This document shows positions 19,847-35,958 of a stretch of DNA of 64,000 bases, piece by piece. Source of the DNA: Hydractinia symbiolongicarpus. Taxonomy: Eukaryota; Cnidaria; Hydrozoa; Anthoathecata; Hydractiniidae. Under the pieces are notes generated by a model, which saw only the letters and a list, made by a program, of their open reading frames with translations, searched no databases and was not told the origin of the DNA. The first letter of the stretch is position 1. Every line of letters begins with the position of its first letter. Location: positions 11,284,001 to 11,348,000 of the forward strand of contig NC_079883.1 in the NCBI RefSeq assembly GCF_029227915.1, written 5' to 3'. Position numbers and translations under genes: made by a program.

Positions 19847-20195
19847 CCTTAAGTCAAAATGAATGAGCTTAGAAAAGTTGCGCGGCCAAATGTCGGTGGT
19901 GACTTAAACGCTAAGGTAAAACCTCGCTTGGCTGTTACGAAACGTGATTGCGATATAAGTCCTCGGAAGGCGGCGGAATTTTATTTTATTTGCCATTCCG
20001 TCAGGGTTATTGGATGATCGGCAATAGATCGAGTTTGTATGCATTTGAAAGCTCTTTTTTCTCGTACTATCACCTGAAAATGTCGTAGGAAAATGTCATA
20101 GGAAACACTTTCAACAACCGCCACGTTCCTTAATTGTTATAACAAGAAATATATCACAGCACCATTGAAATGAAAAGGCAACAAATGAAAATGAA

Positions 20196-20315
20196 AAGCC
20201 TACGACACCGGGAGTTCCCAGGCGGTCCCCCATCCAAGTACTATCCCGGCCCGACGATGCTTAACTTCCGTGATCAGACGAGAACGGGTGTGTTCATCGT
20301 GGTATGGCCGTAGAC
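20196..20315 (-). rRNA. 5S: 5S rRNA (unit 4)
   Basis: Sequence appears identical to unit 1. Confidence 0.97.
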
Positions 20316-20512
20316 ATTAGTAGGGGCAAATACGTGCAATTTATTTTGACGTTGTGATCAAATTTTTTTATTTAATTTCTTTGAGTTACTTAGGACAAGG
20401 CGTATGCATGGATTATCTATTAGACTTTAAGGTTATAGTTTTGTGAAAAAAACAATGTTTTTTTAAAGATGTGTGGCTATAAAAATAGCCGTTGTTTTCT
20501 GAGTGTAGCGGT

Positions 20513-20893
20513 TTACTTCTTCTGTCCTTTGTCGTTCTTCTTTGGGAGTAAGACAGCTTGAATGTTTGGCAAAACACCACCAGCTGCAATGGTTACACCG
20601 CTCAAAAGTTTGTTTAATTCTTCATCATTACGAACAGCCAATTGTAAATGTCTTGGAATAATCCTAGCTTTTTTGTTGTCTCTTGCTGCGTTACCAGCCA
20701 ACTCCAATATCTCAGCAGATAAATATTCCAAGACGGCTGCTAAGTAAACTGGTGCTCCAGATCCAATTCGGTTAGCATAGTGCCCTCTACGAAGGAATCT
20801 ATGCACTCTACCGACTGGAAATTGAAGTCCAGCTCTTGAGGATCTTGTCTTGGCTTTAGCCTTAGCTTTTCCACCTTTTCCACGTCCAGACAT
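20513..20893 (-). CDS. H2A: Histone H2A (unit 4)
   Basis: Predicted protein identical to unit 1. Confidence 0.99.
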   Translation of the reverse strand: MSGRGKGGKAKAKAKTRSSRAGLQFPVGRVHRFLRRGHYANRIGSGAPVYLAAVLEYLSAEILELAGNAARDNKKARIIPRHLQLAVRNDEELNKLLSGVTIAAGGVLPNIQAVLLPKKNDKGQKK

Positions 20894-21177
20894 AACTGCG
20901 ATTTGATTTGTAAGTTAATACAAAAACGTACGAATATTTAACGTAAGTGTTAACGAAATAAACTTTACTCGTTTTTTCATCATAAAAATAGGATCGAAAT
21001 CATGTTTTTTTAACCAATCATAATTAAGTATTAAACAAAAGATTTTTTTTTTAACCAATTAAATTGCGTATCGGCGTTTTCGGATCGAATTCGATCCGAT
21101 TTTTTTACTTATAAACAAAAAGTTTTGACTTGCAGTTTAATGCTTATTTACAAGTTAAGTAGCAAAAATTTTTAACC

Positions 21178-21582
21178 ATGTCTGACGCAGCAGCTAAAGG
21201 AGGAAAACAGGCACCTAAAGTAGCCAAGAAAGGTGAAAAAAGAGCCGGCAAAAAAGGAGGAAAGATTGGTGGAACTGGTGAAAAGAAACGCAAGAGAAAG
21301 AGAAAGGAAAGTTATGCTATTTACATCTACAATGTTTTGAAACAAGTTCACCCAGATGTCGGAGTTTCAAGCAAAGCTATGAGCATCATGAACTCATTTG
21401 TCAACGACATCTTTGAGCGCATTGCTTCCGAAGCTTCGCGTTTGGCTCTTCAAAACAAAAAGTCGACCATCTCTTCTCGTGAAATTCAAACCGCAGTACG
21501 TCTTCTCTTGCCTGGAGAACTTGCAAAACACGCAGTCAGTGAAGGAACAAAAGCCGTCACAAAATACACAAGCAGCAAGTAA
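21178..21582 (+). CDS. H2B: Histone H2B (unit 4)
   Basis: Predicted protein identical to unit 1. Confidence 0.99.
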   Translation: MSDAAAKGGKQAPKVAKKGEKRAGKKGGKIGGTGEKKRKRKRKESYAIYIYNVLKQVHPDVGVSSKAMSIMNSFVNDIFERIASEASRLALQNKKSTISSREIQTAVRLLLPGELAKHAVSEGTKAVTKYTSSK

Positions 21583-22044
21583 ACCAACGTCTACCAAACA
21601 CAAACGGTCTTTTTTAAGACCACACATCTTTAAAAAAACATTTACTTGGCGTCACTACAAGTTAACCGAAGTTAATAAAACTTCTAAATAATGTGCTTAA
21701 GAACACTAGCCTACATTTAAAATACTTCCCCATGTGTGTGTGTGGATTAGCTTCACTTTTCATACGTATTATTAGCTGTACTTGCAGAAAAGACAAGTAC
21801 ATTGATCCATGTTATTGCTTACATTTAACTTAACCCAGCTTTTCACGGAAACACTCCCAGGCAAATTAACCCTACAAAGTATTTCTAAATTTTTTTTGTG
21901 TCATATATGACATAGTATCGTATAGCAATAAATGTAACTGTGACAAGACTTTACACATTGTGTAATTTGGAAGCGTGCACAAAGTAATGTTTTAAAAGAT
22001 TTGTGGCTATAAAAATAGCCGTTTTTGTTGAGCAATGACAACGC

Positions 22045-22401
<357 letters not shown>

Positions 22402-22879
22402 TTAACAGAATTCAGACAGCTTTAAAAAGAGGCCATAAAATTACCTACTGCTCGTGGAAACACCCTAATTAACCAATAGAGTTGCGTCATTACAAAATGT
22501 TCCGAACATTTTGTACATTTTTTTAAGTAAAACTGTAGTTTTTTTAAAAATTCGTGGTCTTAATGTTTCAGTAAGGCAATAAATTTGGCATCGTTGGAAT
22601 TCGCCAAACCTTCTGCTACTTACTAAAAAAAAAAAAAGTCAAAAGCTTTTGTGTATCAGAAGATACAGCCGTTTTCCCGTAGCCAAAAAACACAGATTTT
22701 ATAAAAATGTTAAAGTAATGAGCGTAATGTCATTATGCAGCCAATCAGAAATTACTTTCTTAGCACCAATCAAATGGTTTGTTTTGAACCTTAGCTGTCA
22801 ATCAATATGAGAAATAAAACTTTGGCGCGATAGTGCATTTTAGACCGTCTTGTGTATCCGTACTACATCGACTTCTTAA

Positions 22880-23293
<414 letters not shown>

Positions 23294-23654
23294 GCATCTT
23301 ACCAAACAAAAAACGGCTATTTTTATAGCCACACATCCATAAAAAATATTACGGCTAGCTTTTTATATCAAACTTTGTTCTGCTTTCTGTTTAAATTTTA
23401 TGCTACATAAAAATTTTATGCTACATAAAGTTTGACAATGTTAAAAATATGAAGGGCAAGAAAAGTAAAAGCAAGAAAATAAGAAATTTAAAAACGAAAA
23501 TACTTAAACTTAGGGAATCTAATCTTAAAATTACTCTTTTTTAACTGTTTAAGTGACTTAAACAAGTTTAACTTTGTACCAAGATAATGTTTTTTTGTAA
23601 ATGTGTGGCTATAAAAATAGCCGTTTGTTAATGTAATAGCCAGATACACACAAA

Positions 23655-24206
23655 TTATTTTTTTGCGGTCTTCTTTGCTGCCTTTTTGGGAGTCTTTTTG
23701 ACCTTCTTTGCTGCAGGTTTTTTAGCAACAGGCTTCTTTGTGGGTTTCTTAGCTGCTGGTTTCTTAGCCGAGGCTTTCTTTGTGGCAGGCTTCTTTGCTG
23801 CTTTCTTTGGCGTGCTCTTCTTTGCTGGCTTCTTTTTTGGTGTACTTTTCTTTGCAGTAGGCTTCTTTGCCGTTGGCTTTTTTGCTGCGGCCTTTTTCTT
23901 AGGTTTTTCTTTTTTTACCTGACCTAGCTTGAATGATCCAGAAGCACCAGTGCCTTTAGTTTGAATCAAATCGCCTGATGTTACTCCTCGTTTAAGAGCC
24001 ATTTTCAGATGATGATCTGAGTTTTCAGCAACTTTGTAATTTGCATGAATATATTTTGTAATAGCTTGGCGAGATGAACCACCGCGTTCCTTTAGGGTAG
24101 CGATAGCAGCCTTGATCATGTCCACATATTTAGGGTGATCAGCTGTCTTCTTTGCAGCAGGTTTCTTCTTGGGTGCGATTTTCTTTGGAGAAGCTGCTTC
24201 ACTCAT
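23655..24206 (-). CDS. H1: Linker histone H1 (unit 5)
   Basis: Predicted protein identical to unit 1. ATG at 24206-24204. Confidence 0.98.
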   Translation of the reverse strand: MSEAASPKKIAPKKKPAAKKTADHPKYVDMIKAAIATLKERGGSSRQAITKYIHANYKVAENSDHHLKMALKRGVTSGDLIQTKGTGASGSFKLGQVKKEKPKKKAAAKKPTAKKPTAKKSTPKKKPAKKSTPKKAAKKPATKKASAKKPAAKKPTKKPVAKKPAAKKVKKTPKKAAKKTAKK

Positions 24207-24785
24207 TTTTAATGTTTTCTTACAACAATCCAACGATAAACGATGCTTGTTATCACAGTAGAAGTATACTAAACATTACCGTGTAAATGAGATATAATTT
24301 AAGACGGTGCGAAGTATGCGGACGTAAAAGTACCACTCCCGGGAATTGATTTGGCGCGAAAACAGAAATGTGTGTTTCTGTACATCGTATAATGTCCGTT
24401 TTGGGAGCCGCGACTATGCGAAAGCATGTTAATTTTTATTTGTAGCACGACGCAATAGTCTGAAAGAGAAGCTGCTGGAGTTTGAGGTCTTCAGCATTAC
24501 ATCTACTCTGTTAATTTGGGCTTCTTCCGCGCCCGTGTTAGGATTTTCATAAAGCGTTCTTTGGTTTGCGTTGCGTATGTCGGCCTACATCATCGACACG
24601 GCCTGTTTCCGGCTATTAGGAGCAATTCATATATTGGGCACTGCGTTTCGACTTTTTTATTAGACCACAGTAAAAAAATTCACTCACAGAAGTCCCTTTC
24701 TTTCATGGCTACAAACACGAAGAATTCTGTCGTAAGTAAAACGAATGCGCAAGCCAAAATAACGATGGGGCGAAGTCATAAGCAT

Positions 24786-24858
24786 GGCCCTGTGGCCCAA
24801 TGGATAAGGCATCTGACTACGAATCAGGGGATTCCAGGTTCGACTCCTGGCAGGGTCG
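24786..24858 (+). tRNA. tRNA-Arg(ACG) (unit 5)
   Basis: Sequence appears identical to unit 1. Confidence 0.96.
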
Positions 24859-25180
24859 CACTGTCGCATTTCGGCTGCATGGTCTACTGTGTAACGCGCG
24901 CGCACGTTCTGGCGTAATGCGTTGATAAACGGAATGTACGCAGTCATATTGGAAAGTAATATCACGCACTTAGTATCGTCGCCTTTGTTAGCATTCATGT
25001 AAGTTACCATCCACTCGCTACAGTCGCTCTCCATCCTACGGCTAAATCAACAGCCGTGATTTTTACTATGTCGCCGTCCATCCGTACGCGGTGACAGTTG
25101 TAAGCTTTACAGTAACGTGACATGCTCCACAAGCAGTTACGGTGTGTGGACGATGCCTATCATGGCAACGCTTGTTCTTT

Positions 25181-25367
25181 ATCGCTTCTCGGCCTAATGG
25201 CTAAGATCAAGTGTAGTATCTGTTCTTATCAGTTTAATATCTGGTAGGCCATTCTCTGAATGGTCAGTATATTAATCTGATTTTTGGCCTTGGGTCATGG
25301 AGGTGGATTCATTCACGCCGTGACCACGGGTTGCCTTGGTGTTGCACTATTACCGATGGCGGCCCAC
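25181..25367 (+). ncRNA. U2: U2 snRNA (unit 5)
   Basis: Sequence appears identical to unit 1. Confidence 0.96.
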
Positions 25368-25557
25368 ATAAGCAATAAAAGAATAATAGCAGTCCTCTTT
25401 CCGACGGCACTCTGCATAGTCTACGGCGGGAACAAAACGCGTACACTGGGGGAGAATACAGCCTATGCCCCGCGACACGGCAGTTTATAACACACTCAAG
25501 CCACAAGCATTAACAAACTTTGAAGGGTACCCTCATGCTACGGTGCAGTTCCAACTC

Positions 25558-25722
25558 ATACTTACCTGACGGGGAAGTAAAGACTGATCAATGAGGGTTT
25601 TCTTCCAGAGTGAGGCTCTTGCATTGCACTACGCTTGGGCTGACCTCTGCGATTACTGCAAACGTCAGTAACTCGACCGTACAATTTCTGGTAGTGGGGG
25701 CCTGCGTCCGCGCTCGCCCCCT
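25558..25722 (+). ncRNA. U1: U1 snRNA (unit 5)
   Basis: Sequence appears identical to unit 1. Confidence 0.97.
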
Positions 25723-26071
25723 CCTTAAGTCAAAATGAATGAGCTTAGAAAAGTTGCGCGGCCAAATGTCGGTGGTGACTTAAACGCTAAGGTAAAACCT
25801 CGCTTGGCTGTTACGAAACGTGATTGCGATATAAGTCCTCGGAAGGCGGCGGAATTTTATTTTATTTGCCATTCCGTCAGGGTTATTGGATGATCGGCAA
25901 TAGATCGAGTTTGTATGCATTTGAAAGCTCTTTTTTCTCGTACTATCACCTGAAAATGTCGTAGGAAAATGTCATAGGAAACACTTTCAACAACCGCCAC
26001 GTTCCTTAATTGTTATAACAAGAAATATATCACAGCACCATTGAAATGAAAAGGCAACAAATGAAAATGAA

Positions 26072-26191
26072 AAGCCTACGACACCGGGAGTTCCCAGGCG
26101 GTCCCCCATCCAAGTACTATCCCGGCCCGACGATGCTTAACTTCCGTGATCAGACGAGAACGGGTGTGTTCATCGTGGTATGGCCGTAGAC
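26072..26191 (-). rRNA. 5S: 5S rRNA (unit 5)
   Basis: Sequence appears identical to unit 1. Confidence 0.97.
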
Positions 26192-26388
26192 ATTAGTAGG
26201 GGCAAATACGTGCAATTTATTTTGACGTTGTGATCAAATTTTTTTATTTAATTTCTTTGAGTTACTTAGGACAAGGCGTATGCATGGATTATCTATTAGA
26301 CTTTAAGGTTATAGTTTTGTGAAAAAAACAATGTTTTTTTAAAGATGTGTGGCTATAAAAATAGCCGTTGTTTTCTGAGTGTAGCGGT

Positions 26389-26769
26389 TTACTTCTTCTG
26401 TCCTTTGTCGTTCTTCTTTGGGAGTAAGACAGCTTGAATGTTTGGCAAAACACCACCAGCTGCAATGGTTACACCGCTCAAAAGTTTGTTTAATTCTTCA
26501 TCATTACGAACAGCCAATTGTAAATGTCTTGGAATAATCCTAGCTTTTTTGTTGTCTCTTGCTGCGTTACCAGCCAACTCCAATATCTCAGCAGATAAAT
26601 ATTCCAAGACGGCTGCTAAGTAAACTGGTGCTCCAGATCCAATTCGGTTAGCATAGTGCCCTCTACGAAGGAATCTATGCACTCTACCGACTGGAAATTG
26701 AAGTCCAGCTCTTGAGGATCTTGTCTTGGCTTTAGCCTTAGCTTTTCCACCTTTTCCACGTCCAGACAT
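26389..26769 (-). CDS. H2A: Histone H2A (unit 5)
   Basis: Predicted protein identical to unit 1. Confidence 0.99.
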   Translation of the reverse strand: MSGRGKGGKAKAKAKTRSSRAGLQFPVGRVHRFLRRGHYANRIGSGAPVYLAAVLEYLSAEILELAGNAARDNKKARIIPRHLQLAVRNDEELNKLLSGVTIAAGGVLPNIQAVLLPKKNDKGQKK

Positions 26770-27053
26770 AACTGCGATTTGATTTGTAAGTTAATACAAA
26801 AACGTACGAATATTTAACGTAAGTGTTAACGAAATAAACTTTACTCGTTTTTTCATCATAAAAATAGGATCGAAATCATGTTTTTTTAACCAATCATAAT
26901 TAAGTATTAAACAAAAGATTTTTTTTTTAACCAATTAAATTGCGTATCGGCGTTTTCGGATCGAATTCGATCCGATTTTTTTACTTATAAACAAAAAGTT
27001 TTGACTTGCAGTTTAATGCTTATTTACAAGTTAAGTAGCAAAAATTTTTAACC

Positions 27054-27458
27054 ATGTCTGACGCAGCAGCTAAAGGAGGAAAACAGGCACCTAAAGTAGC
27101 CAAGAAAGGTGAAAAAAGAGCCGGCAAAAAAGGAGGAAAGATTGGTGGAACTGGTGAAAAGAAACGCAAGAGAAAGAGAAAGGAAAGTTATGCTATTTAC
27201 ATCTACAATGTTTTGAAACAAGTTCACCCAGATGTCGGAGTTTCAAGCAAAGCTATGAGCATCATGAACTCATTTGTCAACGACATCTTTGAGCGCATTG
27301 CTTCCGAAGCTTCGCGTTTGGCTCTTCAAAACAAAAAGTCGACCATCTCTTCTCGTGAAATTCAAACCGCAGTACGTCTTCTCTTGCCTGGAGAACTTGC
27401 AAAACACGCAGTCAGTGAAGGAACAAAAGCCGTCACAAAATACACAAGCAGCAAGTAA
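27054..27458 (+). CDS. H2B: Histone H2B (unit 5)
   Basis: Predicted protein identical to unit 1. Confidence 0.99.
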   Translation: MSDAAAKGGKQAPKVAKKGEKRAGKKGGKIGGTGEKKRKRKRKESYAIYIYNVLKQVHPDVGVSSKAMSIMNSFVNDIFERIASEASRLALQNKKSTISSREIQTAVRLLLPGELAKHAVSEGTKAVTKYTSSK

Positions 27459-27920
27459 ACCAACGTCTACCAAACACAAACGGTCTTTTTTAAGACCACA
27501 CATCTTTAAAAAAACATTTACTTGGCGTCACTACAAGTTAACCGAAGTTAATAAAACTTCTAAATAATGTGCTTAAGAACACTAGCCTACATTTAAAATA
27601 CTTCCCCATGTGTGTGTGTGGATTAGCTTCACTTTTCATACGTATTATTAGCTGTACTTGCAGAAAAGACAAGTACATTGATCCATGTTATTGCTTACAT
27701 TTAACTTAACCCAGCTTTTCACGGAAACACTCCCAGGCAAATTAACCCTACAAAGTATTTCTAAATTTTTTTTGTGTCATATATGACATAGTATCGTATA
27801 GCAATAAATGTAACTGTGACAAGACTTTACACATTGTGTAATTTGGAAGCGTGCACAAAGTAATGTTTTAAAAGATTTGTGGCTATAAAAATAGCCGTTT
27901 TTGTTGAGCAATGACAACGC

Positions 27921-28277
<357 letters not shown>

Positions 28278-28755
28278 TTAACAGAATTCAGACAGCTTTA
28301 AAAAGAGGCCATAAAATTACCTACTGCTCGTGGAAACACCCTAATTAACCAATAGAGTTGCGTCATTACAAAATGTTCCGAACATTTTGTACATTTTTTT
28401 AAGTAAAACTGTAGTTTTTTTAAAAATTCGTGGTCTTAATGTTTCAGTAAGGCAATAAATTTGGCATCGTTGGAATTCGCCAAACCTTCTGCTACTTACT
28501 AAAAAAAAAAAAAGTCAAAAGCTTTTGTGTATCAGAAGATACAGCCGTTTTCCCGTAGCCAAAAAACACAGATTTTATAAAAATGTTAAAGTAATGAGCG
28601 TAATGTCATTATGCAGCCAATCAGAAATTACTTTCTTAGCACCAATCAAATGGTTTGTTTTGAACCTTAGCTGTCAATCAATATGAGAAATAAAACTTTG
28701 GCGCGATAGTGCATTTTAGACCGTCTTGTGTATCCGTACTACATCGACTTCTTAA

Positions 28756-29169
<414 letters not shown>

Positions 29170-29530
29170 GCATCTTACCAAACAAAAAACGGCTATTTTT
29201 ATAGCCACACATCCATAAAAAATATTACGGCTAGCTTTTTATATCAAACTTTGTTCTGCTTTCTGTTTAAATTTTATGCTACATAAAAATTTTATGCTAC
29301 ATAAAGTTTGACAATGTTAAAAATATGAAGGGCAAGAAAAGTAAAAGCAAGAAAATAAGAAATTTAAAAACGAAAATACTTAAACTTAGGGAATCTAATC
29401 TTAAAATTACTCTTTTTTAACTGTTTAAGTGACTTAAACAAGTTTAACTTTGTACCAAGATAATGTTTTTTTGTAAATGTGTGGCTATAAAAATAGCCGT
29501 TTGTTAATGTAATAGCCAGATACACACAAA

Positions 29531-30082
29531 TTATTTTTTTGCGGTCTTCTTTGCTGCCTTTTTGGGAGTCTTTTTGACCTTCTTTGCTGCAGGTTTTTTA
29601 GCAACAGGCTTCTTTGTGGGTTTCTTAGCTGCTGGTTTCTTAGCCGAGGCTTTCTTTGTGGCAGGCTTCTTTGCTGCTTTCTTTGGCGTGCTCTTCTTTG
29701 CTGGCTTCTTTTTTGGTGTACTTTTCTTTGCAGTAGGCTTCTTTGCCGTTGGCTTTTTTGCTGCGGCCTTTTTCTTAGGTTTTTCTTTTTTTACCTGACC
29801 TAGCTTGAATGATCCAGAAGCACCAGTGCCTTTAGTTTGAATCAAATCGCCTGATGTTACTCCTCGTTTAAGAGCCATTTTCAGATGATGATCTGAGTTT
29901 TCAGCAACTTTGTAATTTGCATGAATATATTTTGTAATAGCTTGGCGAGATGAACCACCGCGTTCCTTTAGGGTAGCGATAGCAGCCTTGATCATGTCCA
30001 CATATTTAGGGTGATCAGCTGTCTTCTTTGCAGCAGGTTTCTTCTTGGGTGCGATTTTCTTTGGAGAAGCTGCTTCACTCAT
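29531..30082 (-). CDS. H1: Linker histone H1 (unit 6)
   Basis: Predicted protein identical to unit 1. The only change nearby is A>T at 30205 in its upstream region. Confidence 0.98.
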   Translation of the reverse strand: MSEAASPKKIAPKKKPAAKKTADHPKYVDMIKAAIATLKERGGSSRQAITKYIHANYKVAENSDHHLKMALKRGVTSGDLIQTKGTGASGSFKLGQVKKEKPKKKAAAKKPTAKKPTAKKSTPKKKPAKKSTPKKAAKKPATKKASAKKPAAKKPTKKPVAKKPAAKKVKKTPKKAAKKTAKK

Positions 30083-30661
30083 TTTTAATGTTTTCTTACA
30101 ACAATCCAACGATAAACGATGCTTGTTATCACAGTAGAAGTATACTAAACATTACCGTGTAAATGAGATATAATTTAAGACGGTGCGAAGTATGCGGACG
30201 TAAATGTACCACTCCCGGGAATTGATTTGGCGCGAAAACAGAAATGTGTGTTTCTGTACATCGTATAATGTCCGTTTTGGGAGCCGCGACTATGCGAAAG
30301 CATGTTAATTTTTATTTGTAGCACGACGCAATAGTCTGAAAGAGAAGCTGCTGGAGTTTGAGGTCTTCAGCATTACATCTACTCTGTTAATTTGGGCTTC
30401 TTCCGCGCCCGTGTTAGGATTTTCATAAAGCGTTCTTTGGTTTGCGTTGCGTATGTCGGCCTACATCATCGACACGGCCTGTTTCCGGCTATTAGGAGCA
30501 ATTCATATATTGGGCACTGCGTTTCGACTTTTTTATTAGACCACAGTAAAAAAATTCACTCACAGAAGTCCCTTTCTTTCATGGCTACAAACACGAAGAA
30601 TTCTGTCGTAAGTAAAACGAATGCGCAAGCCAAAATAACGATGGGGCGAAGTCATAAGCAT

Positions 30662-30734
30662 GGCCCTGTGGCCCAATGGATAAGGCATCTGACTACGAAT
30701 CAGGGGATTCCAGGTTCGACTCCTGGCAGGGTCG
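30662..30734 (+). tRNA. tRNA-Arg(ACG) (unit 6)
   Basis: Sequence appears identical to unit 1. Confidence 0.96.
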
Positions 30735-31056
30735 CACTGTCGCATTTCGGCTGCATGGTCTACTGTGTAACGCGCGCGCACGTTCTGGCGTAATGCGTTG
30801 ATAAACGGAATGTACGCAGTCATATTGGAAAGTAATATCACGCACTTAGTATCGTCGCCTTTGTTAGCATTCATGTAAGTTACCATCCACTCGCTACAGT
30901 CGCTCTCCATCCTACGGCTAAATCAACAGCCGTGATTTTTACTATGTCGCCGTCCATCCGTACGCGGTGACAGTTGTAAGCTTTACAGTAACGTGACATG
31001 CTCCACAAGCAGTTACGGTGTGTGGACGATGCCTATCATGGCAACGCTTGTTCTTT

Positions 31057-31243
31057 ATCGCTTCTCGGCCTAATGGCTAAGATCAAGTGTAGTATCTGTT
31101 CTTATCAGTTTAATATCTGGTAGGCCATTCTCTGAATGGTCAGTATATTAATCTGATTTTTGGCCTTGGGTCATGGAGGTGGATTCATTCACGCCGTGAC
31201 CACGGGTTGCCTTGGTGTTGCACTATTACCGATGGCGGCCCAC
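31057..31243 (+). ncRNA. U2: U2 snRNA (unit 6)
   Basis: Sequence appears identical to unit 1. Confidence 0.96.
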
Positions 31244-31433
31244 ATAAGCAATAAAAGAATAATAGCAGTCCTCTTTCCGACGGCACTCTGCATAGTCTAC
31301 GGCGGGAACAAAACGCGTACACTGGGGGAGAATACAGCCTATGCCCCGCGACACGGCAGTTTATAACACACTCAAGCCACAAGCATTAACAAACTTTGAA
31401 GGGTACCCTCATGCTACGGTGCAGTTCCAACTC

Positions 31434-31598
31434 ATACTTACCTGACGGGGAAGTAAAGACTGATCAATGAGGGTTTTCTTCCAGAGTGAGGCTCTTGCAT
31501 TGCACTACGCTTGGGCTGACCTCTGCGATTACTGCAAACGTCAGTAACTCGACCGTACAATTTCTGGTAGTGGGGGCCTGCGTCCGCGCTCGCCCCCT
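31434..31598 (+). ncRNA. U1: U1 snRNA (unit 6)
   Basis: Sequence appears identical to unit 1. Confidence 0.97.
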
Positions 31599-31947
31599 CC
31601 TTAAGTCAAAATGAATGAGCTTAGAAAAGTTGCGCGGCCAAATGTCGGTGGTGACTTAAACGCTAAGGTAAAACCTCGCTTGGCTGTTACGAAACGTGAT
31701 TGCGATATAAGTCCTCGGAAGGCGGCGGAATTTTATTTTATTTGCCATTCCGTCAGGGTTATTGGATGATCGGCAATAGATCGAGTTTGTATGCATTTGA
31801 AAGCTCTTTTTTCTCGTACTATCACCTGAAAATGTCGTAGGAAAATGTCATAGGAAACACTTTCAACAACCGCCACGTTCCTTAATTGTTATAACAAGAA
31901 ATATATCACAGCACCATTGAAATGAAAAGGCAACAAATGAAAATGAA

Positions 31948-32067
31948 AAGCCTACGACACCGGGAGTTCCCAGGCGGTCCCCCATCCAAGTACTATCCCG
32001 GCCCGACGATGCTTAACTTCCGTGATCAGACGAGAACGGGTGTGTTCATCGTGGTATGGCCGTAGAC
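31948..32067 (-). rRNA. 5S: 5S rRNA (unit 6)
   Basis: Sequence appears identical to unit 1. Confidence 0.97.
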
Positions 32068-32264
32068 ATTAGTAGGGGCAAATACGTGCAATTTATTTTG
32101 ACGTTGTGATCAAATTTTTTTATTTAATTTCTTTGAGTTACTTAGGACAAGGCGTATGCATGGATTATCTATTAGACTTTAAGGTTATAGTTTTGTGAAA
32201 AAAACAATGTTTTTTTAAAGATGTGTGGCTATAAAAATAGCCGTTGTTTTCTGAGTGTAGCGGT

Positions 32265-32645
32265 TTACTTCTTCTGTCCTTTGTCGTTCTTCTTTGGGAG
32301 TAAGACAGCTTGAATGTTTGGCAAAACACCACCAGCTGCAATGGTTACACCGCTCAAAAGTTTGTTTAATTCTTCATCATTACGAACAGCCAATTGTAAA
32401 TGTCTTGGAATAATCCTAGCTTTTTTGTTGTCTCTTGCTGCGTTACCAGCCAACTCCAATATCTCAGCAGATAAATATTCCAAGACGGCTGCTAAGTAAA
32501 CTGGTGCTCCAGATCCAATTCGGTTAGCATAGTGCCCTCTACGAAGGAATCTATGCACTCTACCGACTGGAAATTGAAGTCCAGCTCTTGAGGATCTTGT
32601 CTTGGCTTTAGCCTTAGCTTTTCCACCTTTTCCACGTCCAGACAT
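32265..32645 (-). CDS. H2A: Histone H2A (unit 6)
   Basis: Predicted protein identical to unit 1. Confidence 0.99.
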   Translation of the reverse strand: MSGRGKGGKAKAKAKTRSSRAGLQFPVGRVHRFLRRGHYANRIGSGAPVYLAAVLEYLSAEILELAGNAARDNKKARIIPRHLQLAVRNDEELNKLLSGVTIAAGGVLPNIQAVLLPKKNDKGQKK

Positions 32646-32929
32646 AACTGCGATTTGATTTGTAAGTTAATACAAAAACGTACGAATATTTAACGTAAGT
32701 GTTAACGAAATAAACTTTACTCGTTTTTTCATCATAAAAATAGGATCGAAATCATGTTTTTTTAACCAATCATAATTAAGTATTAAACAAAAGATTTTTT
32801 TTTTAACCAATTAAATTGCGTATCGGCGTTTTCGGATCGAATTCGATCCGATTTTTTTACTTATAAACAAAAAGTTTTGACTTGCAGTTTAATGCTTATT
32901 TACAAGTTAAGTAGCAAAAATTTTTAACC

Positions 32930-33334
32930 ATGTCTGACGCAGCAGCTAAAGGAGGAAAACAGGCACCTAAAGTAGCCAAGAAAGGTGAAAAAAGAGCCGG
33001 CAAAAAAGGAGGAAAGATTGGTGGAACTGGTGAAAAGAAACGCAAGAGAAAGAGAAAGGAAAGTTATGCTATTTACATCTACAATGTTTTGAAACAAGTT
33101 CACCCAGATGTCGGAGTTTCAAGCAAAGCTATGAGCATCATGAACTCATTTGTCAACGACATCTTTGAGCGCATTGCTTCCGAAGCTTCGCGTTTGGCTC
33201 TTCAAAACAAAAAGTCGACCATCTCTTCTCGTGAAATTCAAACCGCAGTACGTCTTCTCTTGCCTGGAGAACTTGCAAAACACGCAGTCAGTGAAGGAAC
33301 AAAAGCCGTCACAAAATACACAAGCAGCAAGTAA
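32930..33334 (+). CDS. H2B: Histone H2B (unit 6)
   Basis: Predicted protein identical to unit 1. Confidence 0.99.
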   Translation: MSDAAAKGGKQAPKVAKKGEKRAGKKGGKIGGTGEKKRKRKRKESYAIYIYNVLKQVHPDVGVSSKAMSIMNSFVNDIFERIASEASRLALQNKKSTISSREIQTAVRLLLPGELAKHAVSEGTKAVTKYTSSK

Positions 33335-33796
33335 ACCAACGTCTACCAAACACAAACGGTCTTTTTTAAGACCACACATCTTTAAAAAAACATTTACTTG
33401 GCGTCACTACAAGTTAACCGAAGTTAATAAAACTTCTAAATAATGTGCTTAAGAACACTAGCCTACATTTAAAATACTTCCCCATGTGTGTGTGTGGATT
33501 AGCTTCACTTTTCATACGTATTATTAGCTGTACTTGCAGAAAAGACAAGTACATTGATCCATGTTATTGCTTACATTTAACTTAACCCAGCTTTTCACGG
33601 AAACACTCCCAGGCAAATTAACCCTACAAAGTATTTCTAAATTTTTTTTGTGTCATATATGACATAGTATCGTATAGCAATAAATGTAACTGTGACAAGA
33701 CTTTACACATTGTGTAATTTGGAAGCGTGCACAAAGTAATGTTTTAAAAGATTTGTGGCTATAAAAATAGCCGTTTTTGTTGAGCAATGACAACGC

Positions 33797-34153
<357 letters not shown>

Positions 34154-34631
34154 TTAACAGAATTCAGACAGCTTTAAAAAGAGGCCATAAAATTACCTAC
34201 TGCTCGTGGAAACACCCTAATTAACCAATAGAGTTGCGTCATTACAAAATGTTCCGAACATTTTGTACATTTTTTTAAGTAAAACTGTAGTTTTTTTAAA
34301 AATTCGTGGTCTTAATGTTTCAGTAAGGCAATAAATTTGGCATCGTTGGAATTCGCCAAACCTTCTGCTACTTACTAAAAAAAAAAAAAGTCAAAAGCTT
34401 TTGTGTATCAGAAGATACAGCCGTTTTCCCGTAGCCAAAAAACACAGATTTTATAAAAATGTTAAAGTAATGAGCGTAATGTCATTATGCAGCCAATCAG
34501 AAATTACTTTCTTAGCACCAATCAAATGGTTTGTTTTGAACCTTAGCTGTCAATCAATATGAGAAATAAAACTTTGGCGCGATAGTGCATTTTAGACCGT
34601 CTTGTGTATCCGTACTACATCGACTTCTTAA

Positions 34632-35045
<414 letters not shown>

Positions 35046-35406
35046 GCATCTTACCAAACAAAAAACGGCTATTTTTATAGCCACACATCCATAAAAAATA
35101 TTACGGCTAGCTTTTTATATCAAACTTTGTTCTGCTTTCTGTTTAAATTTTATGCTACATAAAAATTTTATGCTACATAAAGTTTGACAATGTTAAAAAT
35201 ATGAAGGGCAAGAAAAGTAAAAGCAAGAAAATAAGAAATTTAAAAACGAAAATACTTAAACTTAGGGAATCTAATCTTAAAATTACTCTTTTTTAACTGT
35301 TTAAGTGACTTAAACAAGTTTAACTTTGTACCAAGATAATGTTTTTTTGTAAATGTGTGGCTATAAAAATAGCCGTTTGTTAATGTAATAGCCAGATACA
35401 CACAAA

Positions 35407-35958
35407 TTATTTTTTTGCGGTCTTCTTTGCTGCCTTTTTGGGAGTCTTTTTGACCTTCTTTGCTGCAGGTTTTTTAGCAACAGGCTTCTTTGTGGGTTTC
35501 TTAGCTGCTGGTTTCTTAGCCGAGGCTTTCTTTGTGGCAGGCTTCTTTGCTGCTTTCTTTGGCGTGCTCTTCTTTGCTGGCTTCTTTTTTGGTGTACTTT
35601 TCTTTGCAGTAGGCTTCTTTGCCGTTGGCTTTTTTGCTGCGGCCTTTTTCTTAGGTTTTTCTTTTTTTACCTGACCTAGCTTGAATGATCCAGAAGCACC
35701 AGTGCCTTTAGTTTGAATCAAATCGCCTGATGTTACTCCTCGTTTAAGAGCCATTTTCAGATGATGATCTGAGTTTTCAGCAACTTTGTAATTTGCATGA
35801 ATATATTTTGTAATAGCTTGGCGAGATGAACCACCGCGTTCCTTTAGGGTAGCGATAGCAGCCTTGATCATGTCCACATATTTAGGGTGATCAGCTGTCT
35901 TCTTTGCAGCAGGTTTCTTCTTGGGTGCGATTTTCTTTGGAGAAGCTGCTTCACTCAT
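35407..35958 (-). CDS. H1: Linker histone H1 (unit 7)
   Basis: Predicted protein identical to unit 1. ATG at 35958-35956. Confidence 0.98.
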   Translation of the reverse strand: MSEAASPKKIAPKKKPAAKKTADHPKYVDMIKAAIATLKERGGSSRQAITKYIHANYKVAENSDHHLKMALKRGVTSGDLIQTKGTGASGSFKLGQVKKEKPKKKAAAKKPTAKKPTAKKSTPKKKPAKKSTPKKAAKKPATKKASAKKPAAKKPTKKPVAKKPAAKKVKKTPKKAAKKTAKK